64,000 nt of DNA, taken from the NCBI RefSeq assembly GCF_963678635.1, contig NC_087069.1:55699175-55763174 (forward strand), in the 5' to 3' direction. The position numbers were made by a program, and so were the translations under genes. Below, one piece after another: positions 62,034 through 64,000 of this stretch (position 1 is the first letter of the stretch; every line of letters starts with the position of its first letter). Source of the stretch: Symsagittifera roscoffensis (lineage: Eukaryota; Xenacoelomorpha; Acoela; Convolutidae). The notes beneath the pieces were generated by a model. The model made no database searches, was not told where the DNA came from, and worked only from the letters and a program-made list of their open reading frames with translations.

Positions 62034-62780
62034 ATGGCGAATCAGCTGAAGAGGTCCTGGCGGAACTTTTTGAAGGATCATTTTGAAGAGGCAATGAGGA
62101 CACCCTCATCAGCACCTCCATTGATGGCGAGTCCCTTCGTTAGAACTGCGGGACAATTAATGTTCACCTGGAGTCTGGTGGGAATAGAGTTGGAGTCATT
62201 GACCTCGTATGACAGGCTGAAGTTGGGAGGCAAGAAGCTAGATGTGTATCAAGCACTGATGCAACACGTGGCCAGGGATAATTCAGGCTTGAGCCTGGCT
62301 AGGAGGAAGGACGCCACATGTTTCTTGAGATGGATAATGTCAATGATGTCTGACAGCACCATCTTGGCATGCCACCAAAGAGCGAGCGGAAGTAAAACCG
62401 TGGAAAAAAAGGTCTCAACGATCATCTTAAACGTGTATCAGAGTACTGGTATAGAAAAAGAAGATGGTTCCAGACTATCCCTAGAGAACCACAGAAAACT
62501 GGACGAGGTACGGAGATTTTATAATAAGAAGTTCGAAGAAGAGCATGATGTTCACCGTAACCTGGCCTCGTCAGAGCAGTACTCGAGACGCAGCGAGAAG
62601 GGGGAATACCAATACGAGTCAGGAGTGATGGGAATAGCCTTACAACCCCTTCTTAGACTCAGAAACTGGAGGCGCTCACAGGAACCACGAGATGGCGGAG
62701 CTACTGAAGTTTTGGACAGAAAGAATAATGGAAATAGACGCGATGGAGAAAGAGGGGCCGAGCCTGGGCCTGATTCTTGA
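62034..62780 (+). CDS. ORF of unknown function, possible frame change near its end
   Basis: ATG at 62034 directly follows the previous stop. 248 codons: ANQLKRSWRNFLKDHFEEAM, FVRTAGQLMFTWSLVGIELE, RRKDATCFLRWIMSMMSDST and EVRRFYNKKFEEEHDVHRNL. The last 45 codons (from about 62645) become Arg/Gly-rich and overlap the next ORF, which reads more naturally over the same bases. The true protein may therefore pass into the next frame near 62640 through an indel, or the two ORFs may really overlap. No domain is recognised. Confidence 0.55.
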   Translation: MANQLKRSWRNFLKDHFEEAMRTPSSAPPLMASPFVRTAGQLMFTWSLVGIELESLTSYDRLKLGGKKLDVYQALMQHVARDNSGLSLARRKDATCFLRWIMSMMSDSTILACHQRASGSKTVEKKVSTIILNVYQSTGIEKEDGSRLSLENHRKLDEVRRFYNKKFEEEHDVHRNLASSEQYSRRSEKGEYQYESGVMGIALQPLLRLRNWRRSQEPRDGGATEVLDRKNNGNRRDGERGAEPGPDS

Positions 62781-64000
62781 GAAAACACCGGAGGTGGTGA
62801 GCATACCGCGCTCGAACAAGAGAGTTGAAGTGAACATGGGTGATGGCAATGGCTTGCTGATCACGAACTTGGGAGTGGTATGGAAGTTACTAAGACCCTC
62901 CTGGTGCCCACATCCCCACGCGAGTCTGATTGAGGAGACCACCGAACGGGTGAGGTTAGCTCCAACGGAAGATGAAGATTTGGCAAAGTTGAGTGTGGTG
63001 CACAAACTGATCTTACCTCAGATGAAGGAGTCAGGCGAGAAGACGAACAGTCTCGAGTCAGCCAAGAAGATGGAGCCGGGTAGCTGTCTGGATTCTACGT
63101 GTGGGAGTGGAGAGCACACCTGCGATGGACGATTATGTGTCAGGATATTGTCCTTTCAAAAAGAAGATCTGGTTGCTTGGTTTGAAGACATCACAGAAAG
63201 GGAGAAAAGTGAAGTGCAAATAGTTGCGGAGTGTTACGCGAAAACTACGGTGAATATAGCGACAGCTCTCGGATTCTTCTCGAGAATGTGTAGTCTGCAG
63301 TCACTGGAGAGGCTAGAGTCTGAACACCATTTAGTGACGGCGTTGAGCGTGGAATCATGGCCGGGAGTGTTGCAGGTGACTCAAAAACATATCCGGAGCT
63401 GGAAGGTTGGTCTCGAGGCGGAAATGGGGTTTCCCATGAGCGAAGCTTATGGCCTGCCATTGAACGCAAAATCCCTGATAGGATCAATGATGGCCAATTT
63501 GTGCGGAAGCCACTACCCACTGCACATGGTGATGGTGGAAGCATCCAACCAGAGAATATTGGTGGACAAGGCCTTCTCAGTGCCCAAGTGCGTGAGGTTG
63601 GCTCGGATATCGCATCACTCGCACAAGTTGTTGAGAAAAATCAGAGGGACAGTACCAAAAGAATTGAGAGATGACTTGAATGAAATCTGGGGAGAAGAAC
63701 TTTTGAAGTTGGAGAGTGAGAACACAAGCGATCACGAGAGACAAAACGTGATCGGAAAACCTGTGGGAGGTGCTCCAATCATGGAAGATAACGACACGAT
63801 GCATGAGAAAATGATAGAGCTTGAGCCTCTCTTGGAAGCCTCGGGGGAGCGTAACCTCAGGAGCATTGAGATCACCCATGGAGAATGCCCATGCCACTGT
63901 TTGGCACAAACGGTGTGGTATCCAGATCACAAGAACCTTTACCTGGTGTGGGATATGGAAGAAATTCGGTCGATCGGACTACCGGATCACCGGCAGAAGG
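62692..64000 (+). CDS. Long ORF of unknown function, open at the right edge
   Basis: From ATG at 62692 (the frame is open from about 62638) the reading frame has no stop through base 64000, at least 436 codons. It reads AELLKFWTERIMEIDAMEKE, KLLRPSWCPHPHASLIEETT, a cysteine cluster CLDSTCGSGEHTC (about 131-143), LSVESWPGVLQVTQKHIRSW, SLIGSMMANLCGSHYPLHMV and, near the edge, HGECPCHCLAQTVWYPDHKN (about 397-416). The Cys/His clusters may bind metal. It overlaps the preceding ORF by 89 bases in another frame. Helix-rich middle, no family recognised; the 3' end and the LTR lie outside the window. Confidence 0.6.
   Translation, partial: MAELLKFWTERIMEIDAMEKEGPSLGLILEKTPEVVSIPRSNKRVEVNMGDGNGLLITNLGVVWKLLRPSWCPHPHASLIEETTERVRLAPTEDEDLAKLSVVHKLILPQMKESGEKTNSLESAKKMEPGSCLDSTCGSGEHTCDGRLCVRILSFQKEDLVAWFEDITEREKSEVQIVAECYAKTTVNIATALGFFSRMCSLQSLERLESEHHLVTALSVESWPGVLQVTQKHIRSWKVGLEAEMGFPMSEAYGLPLNAKSLIGSMMANLCGSHYPLHMVMVEASNQRILVDKAFSVPKCVRLARISHHSHKLLRKIRGTVPKELRDDLNEIWGEELLKLESENTSDHERQNVIGKPVGGAPIMEDNDTMHEKMIELEPLLEASGERNLRSIEITHGECPCHCLAQTVWYPDHKNLYLVWDMEEIRSIGLPDHRQK

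Larger units (their letters stand above)
46487..64000 (+). mobile_element. Giant Ty3/gypsy-class LTR retroelement, coding part, runs off the right edge
   Basis: One strand carries gag, aspartic protease, RT, RNase H and integrase in Ty3/gypsy order, a macro domain, and then at least five more long ORFs with short gaps or overlaps and the same codon style. Coding density is above 95 percent over 17.5 kb. Counting the leader, more than 20 kb of the element is visible, and the 3' LTR is not reached. Ordinary Ty3/gypsy elements are 5-10 kb. The few breaks (one TGA in RT, likely frame changes at 58.37 and 62.65 kb) suggest a recently active copy. Confidence 0.85.

Overview
The window looks like chromosome sequence from a nematode, most likely a Caenorhabditis species. 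The evidence is the AT-rich non-coding DNA, candidate introns ending in TTTCAG-type acceptors, and the mix of BEL/Pao, Ty3/gypsy and LINE elements. No bacterial-style operons, tRNA or rRNA genes were seen. A 200-base run of N at 4925-5124 is an assembly gap. All domain calls come from reading motifs by eye; no database search was run.

Left part (1-26.9 kb). A decayed BEL/Pao retrotransposon lies on the minus strand (1-3.06 kb). The C-terminal end of a trypsin-like protease gene emerges from the gap (5125-5265). Three nearly identical 2,481-bp tandem units fill 7280-14722. A 5'-truncated Ty3/gypsy gag (16.2-17.0 kb) stops inside its zinc knuckle at a CAA microsatellite. That microsatellite opens a four-copy array (17.0-25.9 kb), in which each unit joins exons of an AMOP-VWD (MUC4/SUSD2-like) gene to a piece of a LINE reverse transcriptase. 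Only the last copy lacks the LINE piece and carries a different coding end.

Middle part (26.9-42.7 kb). This is AT-rich and gene-poor, with small genes of unknown function: a spliced C2H2 zinc-finger gene (minus), a two-exon gene of 197 residues (minus), a 929-bp unit repeated three times with a plus-strand ORF, and two intact paralogues of 164 and 162 residues (minus). Clusters of CCAATCAGA boxes lie upstream of several of these genes.

Right part (42.8-64.0 kb). One very large plus-strand Ty3/gypsy-class element runs off the right edge. A CRE plus CArG-box repeat array and a TATA box are followed by a 3.4-kb structured leader containing a 14-bp minisatellite. Next comes a gag-protease-RT-RNaseH-integrase polyprotein frame of about 8.8 kb, broken by one in-frame TGA inside RT and ending in an OARD1-like macro domain. 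At least 8.2 kb of further ORFs follow. The first is a coiled-coil plus SGNH (GDSL) hydrolase protein, and a probable second SGNH-like domain is split between two ORFs. The combination of pol, macro domain, SGNH hydrolase and several unknown proteins in one transcription unit is the most interesting system in the window.
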